Part shown: positions 53,038 to 61,954 of the stretch, piece by piece | Layout: every line of letters begins with the position of its first letter | Position numbering within the stretch: position 1 is the stretch's first letter | DNA from: Arsukibacterium indicum | Lineage (GTDB): Bacteria; Pseudomonadota; Gammaproteobacteria; Enterobacterales; Alteromonadaceae | DNA: 64,000 nt | Direction: 5' to 3' | Assembly (NCBI RefSeq): GCF_019100565.1 | Contig: NZ_JAHRID010000008.1 | Coordinates: forward strand, 62,001-126,000 | Made by a program: the position numbers and the translations under genes | The notes under the pieces: model-generated | What the model was told of the DNA's origin: nothing | Databases searched by the model: none | The model's input: the letters and a program-made list of their open reading frames with translations, nothing else

Positions 53038-53624
53038 AGTTCTCCCTGCTGTGGAAACAGCGTAGTGTCAATTAGTTCGCAAAGGCAATGCAGTAAAAAG
53101 GTGTAGCATTCAAATACCCGGGCCGGCCGGTGTGCCGGAACTTTTAGCTCCACATCCTGCTGGTTGAGCAGGCCGGCGAGTTCGCTATCATTATCAATAG
53201 TCAGCGCCACCACTTTCATATCACTGGTTACCGCTGCTTCGACTGCCTTAATTAAACTTTGTTCGGAGCCGGTAAGTGAAATAACCAGTAGTACGTCGGC
53301 TGCACTGCCCAGTGCCCGAACCTGACGGGCCAGATAATCCTGATTAATATGATTATTCGGGTGCAGGCTGGATATATCATTTTGCAGGGCCAGCGCCGGC
53401 AGACAGGGCCGCTCGGTTTCAAACTGGTCTAGCAACAGTTGGGCAAAATGGCCGGCCAGGCCGTGGCTGGCTCCGGCGCCGCAGCACAGGACCTTGCCGC
53501 CACTGATCAGGCTGTTAACGATAACCAGCGCACTGTTCTCAATTGGCTCCGCCAGCGCTTCGCTGGTGGCAATCATGGTTTGAATATTTTCACTGAAAAG
53601 CTGGCGGATATGTTCCTGCATCAC
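53034..53624 (-). CDS. diaA: DnaA initiator-associating protein DiaA (SIS domain)
   Basis: The 196-aa SIS-domain protein resembles GmhA/DiaA: HIRQLFSENIQTMIATSEAL, GGKVLCCGAGASHGLAGHFA, NHINQDYLARQVRALGSAAD, VISLTGSEQSLIKAVEAAVT and HCLCELIDTTLFPQ at the end. GmhA is excluded mainly by context, since this locus is the classic yraN-diaA-dolP set. DiaA binds DnaA as a tetramer and promotes timely assembly of initiation complexes at oriC. It lies 9 bases after yraN and overlaps dolP by four, forming one operon. The lack of a retained sugar-phosphate function is taken from the family, not shown here. Confidence 0.9.
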   Translation of the reverse strand: MMQEHIRQLFSENIQTMIATSEALAEPIENSALVIVNSLISGGKVLCCGAGASHGLAGHFAQLLLDQFETERPCLPALALQNDISSLHPNNHINQDYLARQVRALGSAADVLLVISLTGSEQSLIKAVEAAVTSDMKVVALTIDNDSELAGLLNQQDVELKVPAHRPARVFECYTFLLHCLCELIDTTLFPQQGEL

Positions 53625-53633
53625 TTTGTCCTT

Positions 53634-53978
53634 TTAACTGAAGGCATTTTGCAACCAGTTGTAGTGAAAGGGCTCGCGCCCTTCAATTGCTAATACGTCT
53701 ATCCGGCATGGCTGGTTCTGGCCGCCATGCTGCTGCAAGTACCAGCGCACTGCCCTGAGCAGTTTCTGCTGTTTGGCAGCGGTTACTGCCGCCAGGGCGC
53801 CGCCAAAGGCGGCACTGGCCCGGTATTTTACCTCAACAAACACCAGTTGCTGCGCCTGGCGCATCACTAAGTCGATTTCGCCGGCTTTGCACTGGAAATT
53901 ACGACATACCAGACTAAGCCCGTGTTGCAACAGGTAATCCAGCGCCAGTTGCTCGTAGTATTCCCCTTTGCTATTCAT
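53634..53978 (-). CDS. yraN: UPF0102 (YraN) nuclease-fold protein
   Basis: The 114-aa protein carries the YraN core: GEYYEQLALDYLLQHGLSLV, then NFQCKAGEIDLVMRQAQQLV, then FVEVKYRASAAFGGALAAVT. The GEIDLV...VFVEVK pattern is the D-(E/Q)-x-K core of the restriction-endonuclease-like fold. The family is widespread and suspected to act in DNA processing, without established function. Length is typical (about 115-130). It lies 30 bases after lpoA and 9 bases before diaA in the conserved cluster. Confidence 0.93.
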   Translation of the reverse strand: MNSKGEYYEQLALDYLLQHGLSLVCRNFQCKAGEIDLVMRQAQQLVFVEVKYRASAAFGGALAAVTAAKQQKLLRAVRWYLQQHGGQNQPCRIDVLAIEGREPFHYNWLQNAFS

Positions 53979-54008
53979 AATCAGCTTTTTACAATCCGTT
54001 GTTTAGGT

Positions 54009-55862
54009 TCAGGGTTCCTGCACGGCAACCAGGCGGTTATTCCGATAGCTGGCCCAGCTTAGCCGGCGTACCACGCTGCCATTTTTATCCAGACTAAGCT
54101 GACCGGTCAGGCCGGGGAAAACCAGCGCTGGCAGATGCTGTTGTTGCTTTAGGCGGGCTATCAGCTGATAGGCATCATGGCCCATCGCATATAACCGTTG
54201 CAGTATTTCGTCCTGGTCGGTAAACAGCTGCTGATACTCTTCACGCAATAGCACGCTGCTTTGCTCGCCCAGCATCCAGGGCATTTCAGTAAAGGTCAGG
54301 CCGTTTAAGTCGCGCTGTTCGTTGCGATCCAGGCTGGCACTGAAACTGCGCGAGCTGGCATAAACCGGTAACTTTGGCGCGGTTTGGTTTACCGATACAT
54401 CGACATAGGGTTTAAATAACCGGGTTTGGATTGGATCTGCCAGCAGATAAATGGCATCAATGTCCAGCCTGCTGTGCGGTTCAGCCTCTAGTTTGGTATT
54501 GCCGCTGACTAAGCCGCTGATGCTGCGGATCCGGTTCTGGCTGATATCAGTTTCCAGCAGGTTGCTGACAATGGCTTCAAGCTCGGCTTTGGCACTGAAC
54601 TGATAAAGCTCTGGTTTCGGATGGCCAAGTGCCTGCCACTGGCTGGCAAAATGCTGCTGCATCCGCTGACTGATATTATTGCGGGCACTGATCACCACCG
54701 GGCGCTGATAATTTTTCTGCTGAAACAACTCTGCCATCTGGCTGGCTTCATCTTCCAGGCTCAGGGCGTAAAAAAAGTGGTTTGGCCGTTTTGGCTGGTC
54801 AGGATTACGGCTGTTTAAAAACAGCGTAGGCCAGGGCCAGTCCTGCTGCTGACTGATAACATCAACCTGATCACGCAGTAGCGGGCCGATAACGAAATCT
54901 ACCAGTTGCTGTTTTAATTCAGCGGTAATCTGCTCAGGACTTTGCTGGCTATCGATAAAAATCAGGTTCGCCGCACCCTGCCGGGCACTGGCAGCAGTAA
55001 CTAAACCATATTGCAGGGCTTTGGCATGCGCCCGGAAATTACCGCTAAAAGGCAGTATTACGCCAATTCGGCTGGGTTGATAAGGCGTTAACGTTATCAG
55101 TTGCTGCAGTGCCTGGGGCAGGGCATCAGGTTCGGGCATAAAGGGGTAGCGCTGATGCCAGGCAACAAGGGCCTGTTGCAACGCTTGCTGCTGGCCGATG
55201 TTGGCCCGGCTTAACTCGGCCAGATTTAACCAGGCCAGATTGCGTTCGGTGGCATTGGTGCGCAGGGTACTGAGATTACCCGGGCTTAGAGCCGTAAGTT
55301 GCTGCCACAATAAATCCCATAGTTCCGGATAGTTAGCATCGGTTTGTTGCAGCTGATCCAGTTGCAACAGCCAACGACTGGCCGCCAGGCTACGTTGCTG
55401 GCTGGCATAAAAGCGGGCGCCCTGCCATAAGTATTCGCTAAGATCGGCTTGTGGCAGCGTATCCAGATTAGTTTGCTCCAGTAAGATACTGGCGCGCTCG
55501 AACTCATTGCTGGCCAGATAGGCCTGCAGCAAAAGCAGGGTATTGCGTTGGCGCACTACTGCATATTCACTGTTTGCCAGGCTATGGGTTATGGCCAGCG
55601 CCAGTGGATATTGCTGCTGCTCAAGCGCAGCCCGGGCAGCACGCAGCAAATGAATTTGCCGGGCTTCGCCCTGATAGTCGCGGGCATTCTGATACAGTTC
55701 ACGGGCATCTGTCTCAACCGTTGCCGGTACCTCAGCGGGCGTTGTAACCACCGGCCGGTCTGCAGTTGGCGTCGGTTGCTGGGCGCAGCTGGCTAACAGG
55801 CCGCACAGGCTTAAAAATAGCAGTGGCTTTAATTTGCTGGAATTCACGTTGCACAGTACCAT
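54009..55862 (-). CDS. lpoA: Penicillin-binding protein activator LpoA
   Basis: The 617-aa outer-membrane lipoprotein has a lipobox LLASC (Cys26; ATG at 55862, or GTG six codons later). An N-terminal TPR-like domain follows (ARELYQNARDYQGEARQIHL, about 50-240). The C-terminal periplasmic-binding-protein fold (about 260-610) has RIGVILPFSGNFRAHAKALQ, DFVIGPLLRDQVDVISQQQD, IYLLADPIQTRLFKPYVDV and AMGHDAYQLIARLKQ. LpoA reaches through the cell wall to stimulate the transpeptidase of PBP1A. It is divergent from rsmI as in E. coli (61 bases between starts) and heads the lpoA-yraN-diaA-dolP operon. Confidence 0.94.
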   Translation of the reverse strand: MVLCNVNSSKLKPLLFLSLCGLLASCAQQPTPTADRPVVTTPAEVPATVETDARELYQNARDYQGEARQIHLLRAARAALEQQQYPLALAITHSLANSEYAVVRQRNTLLLLQAYLASNEFERASILLEQTNLDTLPQADLSEYLWQGARFYASQQRSLAASRWLLQLDQLQQTDANYPELWDLLWQQLTALSPGNLSTLRTNATERNLAWLNLAELSRANIGQQQALQQALVAWHQRYPFMPEPDALPQALQQLITLTPYQPSRIGVILPFSGNFRAHAKALQYGLVTAASARQGAANLIFIDSQQSPEQITAELKQQLVDFVIGPLLRDQVDVISQQQDWPWPTLFLNSRNPDQPKRPNHFFYALSLEDEASQMAELFQQKNYQRPVVISARNNISQRMQQHFASQWQALGHPKPELYQFSAKAELEAIVSNLLETDISQNRIRSISGLVSGNTKLEAEPHSRLDIDAIYLLADPIQTRLFKPYVDVSVNQTAPKLPVYASSRSFSASLDRNEQRDLNGLTFTEMPWMLGEQSSVLLREEYQQLFTDQDEILQRLYAMGHDAYQLIARLKQQQHLPALVFPGLTGQLSLDKNGSVVRRLSWASYRNNRLVAVQEP

Positions 55863-55923
55863 TAGGCTTTTAATAGGGCTATCTTACTTAGACTGCCCGC
55901 CAAGCTCAATTAAATAGCGAAAT

Positions 55924-56775
55924 ATGACCACACAAACCGGATCTTTGTATGTTGTTGCCACACCAATCGGCAATTTAGCTGACATTAGCGAGCGCGCAGT
56001 GGCTACGTTAAAGCAGGTTAGCTGTATCGCCGCTGAAGACACCCGCCACACCGGCAAGTTACTGGCGCACCTTGGGGTAACCACCCGCACTCTGGCGTTG
56101 CATGATCACAATGAAAAACAACGGGCGGCCAGTATTATAGAGCGCTGTCTGGCGGGTGAAGACCTGGCACTGGTATCGGATGCCGGCACGCCGCTTATTA
56201 GCGACCCGGGTTACAATCTGGTTCGGCAGTGCCGGGAAGCCGGAGTCAGGGTTGTGCCAATACCGGGGCCCAGTGCAGTTATTACTGCGCTGTGTGCAGC
56301 GGGGTTGCCCACAGACAAATTTTTGTTTATTGGTTTTCTGGCGGCCAAAAGTAACCAGCGGCAGAGCCAGCTAGCGGCATTGCCGGCCGATGTTGGCACT
56401 ATTGTTTGTTATGAAACCGCCCGGCGTATTCAGGCTTGTTTAGATGATGTGGCCCTGGTGCTGGGCGCGGATCGCGAGCTGGTGCTGGCCAAAGAGCTGA
56501 CCAAAACCTTTGAGGCCTTTTGTCATGGTACACCAGCGCAAATCCAGGCCTGGCTGAATGAAGACCCGCAGCGCTGTCAGGGCGAAATGGTATTGATGAT
56601 AGCGTCTGAGCCGGCCCGGGCTGCCAGCGATATTAGTGAGCAGGCGCAAACTACCTTAAAAATTCTGCTGGCTGAACTGCCGGTAAAACAAGCCGCCGCC
56701 TTAACAGCACAAATTCATAACGAAAAGAAAAACGCCCTGTATAAGCTGGCATTGGAATGGGCTGGTGAAAGTTGA
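55924..56775 (+). CDS. rsmI: 16S rRNA (cytidine(1402)-2'-O)-methyltransferase
   Basis: The 283-aa protein matches RsmI throughout: GSLYVVATPIGNLADISERA at the start, CIAAEDTRHTGKLL, LALVSDAGTPLISDPGYNLV, IPGPSAVITALCAAGLPTDK, and LAKELTKTFEAFCHGTPAQI. It methylates the ribose of C1402 in 16S rRNA, acting with RsmH to shape the decoding site. The rnpB -10 box begins nine bases after its stop, and rnpB's upstream promoter elements must overlap the rsmI 3' end. The C-terminal end (LTAQIHNEKKNALYKLALEW) is the usual helical tail. Confidence 0.96.
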   Translation: MTTQTGSLYVVATPIGNLADISERAVATLKQVSCIAAEDTRHTGKLLAHLGVTTRTLALHDHNEKQRAASIIERCLAGEDLALVSDAGTPLISDPGYNLVRQCREAGVRVVPIPGPSAVITALCAAGLPTDKFLFIGFLAAKSNQRQSQLAALPADVGTIVCYETARRIQACLDDVALVLGADRELVLAKELTKTFEAFCHGTPAQIQAWLNEDPQRCQGEMVLMIASEPARAASDISEQAQTTLKILLAELPVKQAAALTAQIHNEKKNALYKLALEWAGES

Positions 56776-56784
56776 CGATTCGGG

Positions 56785-56790
56785 TATAAT
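56785..56790 (+). promoter_or_regulatory. rnpB promoter -10 box
   Basis: TATAAT, preceded by CGGG, ends eight bases before the RNase P RNA 5' end. A weak -35 candidate (CTGGTG, 56762-56767) lies 17 bases upstream, inside rsmI. The nearer TTGACG (56772-56777) is too close to serve. Confidence 0.7.
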
Positions 56791-56797
56791 CCGCGCT

Positions 56798-57163
<366 letters not shown>

Positions 57164-57175
57164 TATTTAACAGAT

Positions 57176-57211
57176 AACCGCGCAAAGGCTGCTGCCTGGC
57201 GCGGTTTTTTT
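57176..57211 (+). terminator. rnpB terminator
   Basis: AACCGCGC (57176-57183) pairs with GCGCGGTT (57199-57206) and runs into seven T residues. Confidence 0.88.
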
Positions 57212-57243
57212 ATGTCTGTTTACTGCCCTGAGCTTTTGCTCAG

Positions 57244-57266
57244 AAAAAAGCCCGCACAAGGCGGGC
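57244..57266 (-). terminator. Terminator of the TonB-receptor gene
   Basis: Read on the minus strand, GCCCGC-CTTGT-GCGGGC (57266-57250) is followed by TTTTTT (57249-57244), 26 bases beyond the stop of the receptor gene. Confidence 0.85.
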
Positions 57267-57291
57267 AAAAGGTACCAGGAACAACATGGGA

Positions 57292-60291
57292 TTAGAAATC
57301 AATACCGACTGATAACTGGATCCTGCGTGGCAGGTAGAAACTACGGGCCTGGCCATAATTTGCCTGATAATCGTAGGGGTTCACGTTGTAGCCGGTCTGA
57401 CGGTCGAACAGGTTAAAGATATCAATCTGAAACTTCATATTCAGTTTGTCAGTTACTGCAAAGTTCTGGGTATAGTTTAAATCTACCTGCCAGTGACTTG
57501 AGGTTCTGCGACTACCGGCCTTTTCGGCATAAGCGTTAGCAGCATAGTAAGCACTGGTAGGGGCATGGCCATAATACTCAGCTGACCAGGTTTCCCAGGC
57601 CTGACCGGATTGATACAGGAAGTACGCACCAACATTGGCATCCCAGTCCAGGGTGTAATAACCGAACACTTTCAGTAAATGCGGTTTATCTGCACTTAAG
57701 GTGCCGTCTTTGTTATCCCAAGAGAACTTACCTGGTTCATCGTTATAGAAGGATGAACCGATAAAGGTATTGGCATCATTGTTAGTGGTGGTATTGTCCT
57801 GGTCAAAGTTACCGGTGTAGCGGCTCCAGACATAAGAGGCATTAACATAGGTACGTTCACCTATCCATTCTGCTTCAATGCTGGCTTCCCAGTATTTGGT
57901 ATAACCGCCATCCACTTCGGCAATAACATAGCTTGAACCACCAATTTCTGAGCGGTAGTCTGCCAGTTCAGGTATATAGAGCCCTCTTGCTGCAATGTCG
58001 GCAGGTACCTGACCGTTGCCATAGGTACCAGACAGCCGCGCTGCATTTGGCACGTCTTCCCAGAAATTTGAGCCTTTGCGATGGCGGATATGGCCACGCA
58101 AATACAGCTGACTGCTCATTGCTTTGGTAGTACCAATGGTAAACTCATCGATCCGGCGTGGCTTTAAGCCGTCTGCAAAAAACTTACCTGAGGAAGAGCC
58201 ACGATAGCGCTCTTCAACAAAGTCACCGTTTTCGTCAAAATAGACATCGGTGATCCGGTTAAGGGTTGACCTGTCCCACGATGCGGCGCGGGCCAGTGAG
58301 TTGGCTTCAGGGTGATATACAGCGAAATTACCAAACACGGTGTTTTCGCCATCGTAACGCCAGGTAACACCCAGCCGGGGTTGGATCATATCATCCCAGT
58401 CCATGGTGTACATTTTGTACTTATTCCCGGGAGCCAGCTCAAAGCCAGACAGGTTATTGGGATTTTCCCGTAAACCCTGGCCGTAGAGCACGTCTTTACT
58501 GATCAGCACGCCAATGTTGTATTCAAAGTCGCCGGCAGTAATGGTGTCATTAATTTCCAGGTTATAGGTTTTAACTGAAGATTCCAGCACGTTCAGATCG
58601 CTACCGACACTGGGATCGGCACCTACTATGGTGGCCTGATAAAATGCACCCGGTACTGTAGTGCTTAAACCACCCAGAAAGCCAATAGTGCCCCAGCCAT
58701 TTGACACCCGGCTTAACTCTTCTTTCAACTCTGAATATTTAAAGCCAATGTGGAAATTATGCCAGGCATTGCCCAGTTCCATTTCCCGATCCAGCGCAAT
58801 TTCAAAGCTCTCGCGGGAGAATTCGGTGATATCAAATTGATTATATGCACCAACCCTGCCACCGCCAGTGCGGTTACCGCTGTCATCGATATAGCCATAT
58901 TGATTAATAAGCATTTGTGCTGCCGCATTAAACGCTGCATTTTCCGGGGTATCTGGTCTTAATGTTGGCACACTGAACCGACCCATCTGGTTCAGGTTAT
59001 TTAAATCGAGGCTTGAGCCAATTGTTGGGTTAACGCTGAGAATGGTATCGGGCGTACCAGAAGATTTCAGCGAGAAACTATTGATGTTAAAGGTCAATGA
59101 AGTGTCACCATCAATCAGCCATGAGCCATCCAGCGTAAAAATATCCTGTTCGGCTTTTTCACCCAGTGAGCCTTCATTGCTGTCCAGTGTCCCAATAGAG
59201 GCGCCTACCACTTCACGATCGGAACTGCGCTGGCTGATATTAAACAGCAAATCGTCGGTTGCCGCCCAGGTTAACTTGCCAAAAAACTCATCCCGGGTGC
59301 TGTTATAGCTTTTTACCGGACCATAAGCGGTTTCTTTATTTACCCGGTCTACTTCCGGCCGGTAGTAAGAACCATAAAAGTACAATGCATCTTTAATTAT
59401 CGGACCGCCAAAGCCGGCAGTAATCCAGCTTTGATCGAGTTCATAAGGGATATCACCGGTAATGTCAGATACCATGCTTTTATCCTGCAGCTTGTATTCA
59501 ACGCTACCTTTGTATTCATCAGTGCCTGATTTAGATACTGTATCGATGGCGAAACCGCCTGAACGGTTAAAGCCTACTGCTTTGGCGCCGCCGCGATCCA
59601 TTGATACATGCAATACGTCGTGGGTTGACGGCTCTGACGCTAAGTTACCAAACAAGGGCAGCGAGACATCAACGCCATCGAAGCCATATTTGTTGTCGAC
59701 ACCTGAACCACCGGCTGCCGGGCCGAGTGTGGCATTTTCAGAGTATTGCACGCCGGGGATCAGCTTCAGCAAGTCACGGTAATTTTGACCAATTGGCAAA
59801 CTTTCAATCGCGGTAGCACCAAGTGAATTGGTCAGGCTGGAATTACCTTCCCGCACGATAGTGCTACCAACAATTTCAATCACTTCAATATCACTGGTGC
59901 TGCCATCAAGTTGCACATCGACATTTGACGTTTGCTCGAGCCGTACTTCAACTTCGGTGCGGCGGACAGAGCCATCAGCAGCAGTAAAGGTTAGCTGGTA
60001 GCGACCAGGAATAAGTAAAGGTAATGAATAGCTACCATCTTCCTTGGTTATTGCCGTACGTGCACCAGGTAATACATTACTGGTTGCAGTGACGGTAACC
60101 CCTGCCAGTGAGTCACCGGTTTGCTCAGTGGTCACCTTACCGCGGATACCACCTACCTGTTGTGCTGCTGCCGGGGCACAGGTCAGAATTCCAGCCAGTA
60201 CCATAGCGGTAACTGTAGCCGGGGAGCGAAAAGCGAATTGGGTTGCTTGCGCCAAACGACTTTTTATAAATTTAAGCTCGTTATACTTCAT
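57292..60291 (-). CDS. Oar-like TonB-dependent receptor with carboxypeptidase-regulatory domain
   Basis: The 999-aa protein has a long signal peptide (cleavage near residue 44, APAAAQQ) and a carboxypeptidase-regulatory-like beta-sandwich (about 48-130: IRGKVTTEQTGDSLAGVTVT, TKEDGSYSLPLLIPGRYQL). A TonB-box-like IEVIEIVGSTIV and a plug (LPIGQNYRDLLKLIPGVQYS) follow. The large outer-membrane barrel ends in Phe (RRIQLSVGIDF). GGAGAG is its ribosome site. Oar-like receptors import large or peptide-like nutrients using TonB energy. Its divergent neighbours are a muropeptide peptidase and a dipeptide epimerase, so uptake of cell-wall peptides is a reasonable guess. The ligand cannot be read from sequence. 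Confidence 0.92.
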   Translation of the reverse strand: MKYNELKFIKSRLAQATQFAFRSPATVTAMVLAGILTCAPAAAQQVGGIRGKVTTEQTGDSLAGVTVTATSNVLPGARTAITKEDGSYSLPLLIPGRYQLTFTAADGSVRRTEVEVRLEQTSNVDVQLDGSTSDIEVIEIVGSTIVREGNSSLTNSLGATAIESLPIGQNYRDLLKLIPGVQYSENATLGPAAGGSGVDNKYGFDGVDVSLPLFGNLASEPSTHDVLHVSMDRGGAKAVGFNRSGGFAIDTVSKSGTDEYKGSVEYKLQDKSMVSDITGDIPYELDQSWITAGFGGPIIKDALYFYGSYYRPEVDRVNKETAYGPVKSYNSTRDEFFGKLTWAATDDLLFNISQRSSDREVVGASIGTLDSNEGSLGEKAEQDIFTLDGSWLIDGDTSLTFNINSFSLKSSGTPDTILSVNPTIGSSLDLNNLNQMGRFSVPTLRPDTPENAAFNAAAQMLINQYGYIDDSGNRTGGGRVGAYNQFDITEFSRESFEIALDREMELGNAWHNFHIGFKYSELKEELSRVSNGWGTIGFLGGLSTTVPGAFYQATIVGADPSVGSDLNVLESSVKTYNLEINDTITAGDFEYNIGVLISKDVLYGQGLRENPNNLSGFELAPGNKYKMYTMDWDDMIQPRLGVTWRYDGENTVFGNFAVYHPEANSLARAASWDRSTLNRITDVYFDENGDFVEERYRGSSSGKFFADGLKPRRIDEFTIGTTKAMSSQLYLRGHIRHRKGSNFWEDVPNAARLSGTYGNGQVPADIAARGLYIPELADYRSEIGGSSYVIAEVDGGYTKYWEASIEAEWIGERTYVNASYVWSRYTGNFDQDNTTTNNDANTFIGSSFYNDEPGKFSWDNKDGTLSADKPHLLKVFGYYTLDWDANVGAYFLYQSGQAWETWSAEYYGHAPTSAYYAANAYAEKAGSRRTSSHWQVDLNYTQNFAVTDKLNMKFQIDIFNLFDRQTGYNVNPYDYQANYGQARSFYLPRRIQLSVGIDF

Positions 60292-60381
60292 CAGTATCTC
60301 TCCTGGAGTTGCGTGTTGTAGCTGTCCGTAACAGGGTTCTGCTTGCCCTTTTTAATACCTGTTTATAGTTATAGTGCGAGG

Positions 60382-60407
60382 TGTTTATTTTCTGCACAAA
60401 ATTAACA
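60382..60407. promoter_or_regulatory. 26-bp imperfect dyad in the receptor/peptidase divergent region
   Basis: TGTTTATTTT-CTGCAC-AAAATTAACA has arms that match at nine of ten positions. It lies in the AT-rich 242-base region between the receptor start (60291) and the peptidase start (60534). The half-site TTAACA recurs in the dyads at 40935-40992. It is a candidate site for the RpiR-family regulator encoded at 63100-63945. Confidence 0.45.
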
Positions 60408-60533
60408 TAGCAATAATTTTTTGGTTTTGAAAATAATTTATGCTAAAAATTATTATTAATTGGAATATTTGATTCTATTTGCAGCTATTATAAAAGTCAG
60501 TCGGCATTTTTCCTATGCTGATAAGAGGACAAA

Positions 60534-61943
60534 ATGAGACTAGGTTATTGGTTAATATTACTTTTATGCTTTGGCAGCAGCTGTTTGCAGGAAAACGTTT
60601 ATGCGAAGTCAGATATTCCTATGTTAACTACCGATCATCTTAGTGCCGATTTCTGGCTGGCGAAGGTTGCAGATGCCGATCAGCTATTGTTAACCAGCGC
60701 GCAAATCAGCGCCAGAAATAGCAAAACCTTTGCCTTGCAGCCAGAAATGAACCGGTTGGCCGACTTGCCGGCAAGCTTACCGGCAGCAAGGTTAGCGGCA
60801 ATAATCGACAGCGCCAGCGCTTCAGCTAAGCATCCCCGGTTTTATGCTAATGGTGAGGCGGTAACCGCTTCGCAATGGCAAACTTACCGCCAGAACCTGA
60901 ATAGCGAGGCTGTAAAAGCTGATAACCCAGTGCGCTTTGCGCTGGTGGTAAAGCGGACAGACTTGCGCAGCATGCCGACCGAAGACAGAGTGCACAATGA
61001 ACAGATGGCGCTGGATTTAGATCGCTTTCAGGAAACCGCATTGTTTCCCGGAGAGCCAATAGCGGTGCTGCATTTAAGTAGCGATAGTAATTGGTTACTG
61101 GTGCAGAACTATCATTACACCGGTTGGGTGCAGGCCGCGGATGTGGCGATTGGCAGCCGGCAACAGGTGTTGGATTACAGTGAACAGACGCCATTTCTGC
61201 TGGTAACCGGTGCCCGCGCTACCACCAGCTATACGCCAGCCGTGCCGGCCATTTCAAAGTTGCTGCTGGATATGGGAACCCGGCTGCCGCTGCTAAGTAC
61301 TGATGATACCGGCCATAATGTACATGGCCAGAACCCGCATGCCAGTTATATTGTAAAACTGCCGGTGCGCAACAGCGACGGCAGTCTGGCATTTACGCCG
61401 GCACTTATTGCCCGCCAGCAGGACGTCAGCATCGGTTATCTGCCTTATACGCCGGCTAACGTGCTGAAGCAGGCTTTTAAGTTTCTTGGCGATCGCTACG
61501 GCTGGGGCCATGACTATGATAGCCGGGACTGTACCGGCTTTATCATTGAAATCTACCGCAGTTTTGGCTTGTTAATGCCACGCAATTCCGGCCAGCAGGG
61601 CGAGGGCCGTTATGGCAGCAATATCCGTTTTAGCGATCAAAGTAGTGACAGCGATAAACTGGACGCCATCAGTCAGGCCAGGGTTGGCGATTTAATTTAC
61701 CGGCCTGGCCATGTCATGCTGTATCTGGGGAGTGATAACGGTGAGCCCTTTGTTATTCACTCAGTACATGAGCTGGCGTATTTTTCTGATATGGGTGCCA
61801 CTGAGGACAGCCAGACACAAAGCACACCGGCACTGTATCAGGGCATCTTAAATGGGGTGGCGGTAACGCCGCTAACCCCGCTGCGGCTTTCGGCCGACCA
61901 CAGTTATCTGGATAAAATATACGCGATTAAATCGTTGCGTTAA
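60534..61943 (+). CDS. SH3-NlpC/P60 muropeptide peptidase (YkfC-like)
   Basis: The 469-aa exported protein has a signal peptide (RLGYWLILLLCFGSSCLQEN; the internal Cys near residue 17 could be a lipidation site). SH3-type domains follow at about 140-290 (VKRTDLRSMPTEDRV, WLLVQNYHYTGWVQAADVAI). A C-terminal NlpC/P60 domain has the catalytic Cys in YDSRDCTGFIIEIYRSFGLL, the first His in YRPGHVMLYLG and IHSVHE. The architecture matches YkfC, which cuts gamma-D-Glu-L-Lys/Dap bonds in free muropeptides. The epimerase gene follows after 11 bases, as in ykfC/ykfB pairs, so L-Ala-D-Glu released here would be processed next. Export suggests periplasmic action. Confidence 0.88.
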   Translation: MRLGYWLILLLCFGSSCLQENVYAKSDIPMLTTDHLSADFWLAKVADADQLLLTSAQISARNSKTFALQPEMNRLADLPASLPAARLAAIIDSASASAKHPRFYANGEAVTASQWQTYRQNLNSEAVKADNPVRFALVVKRTDLRSMPTEDRVHNEQMALDLDRFQETALFPGEPIAVLHLSSDSNWLLVQNYHYTGWVQAADVAIGSRQQVLDYSEQTPFLLVTGARATTSYTPAVPAISKLLLDMGTRLPLLSTDDTGHNVHGQNPHASYIVKLPVRNSDGSLAFTPALIARQQDVSIGYLPYTPANVLKQAFKFLGDRYGWGHDYDSRDCTGFIIEIYRSFGLLMPRNSGQQGEGRYGSNIRFSDQSSDSDKLDAISQARVGDLIYRPGHVMLYLGSDNGEPFVIHSVHELAYFSDMGATEDSQTQSTPALYQGILNGVAVTPLTPLRLSADHSYLDKIYAIKSLR

Positions 61944-61954
61944 CCGAGGCACCT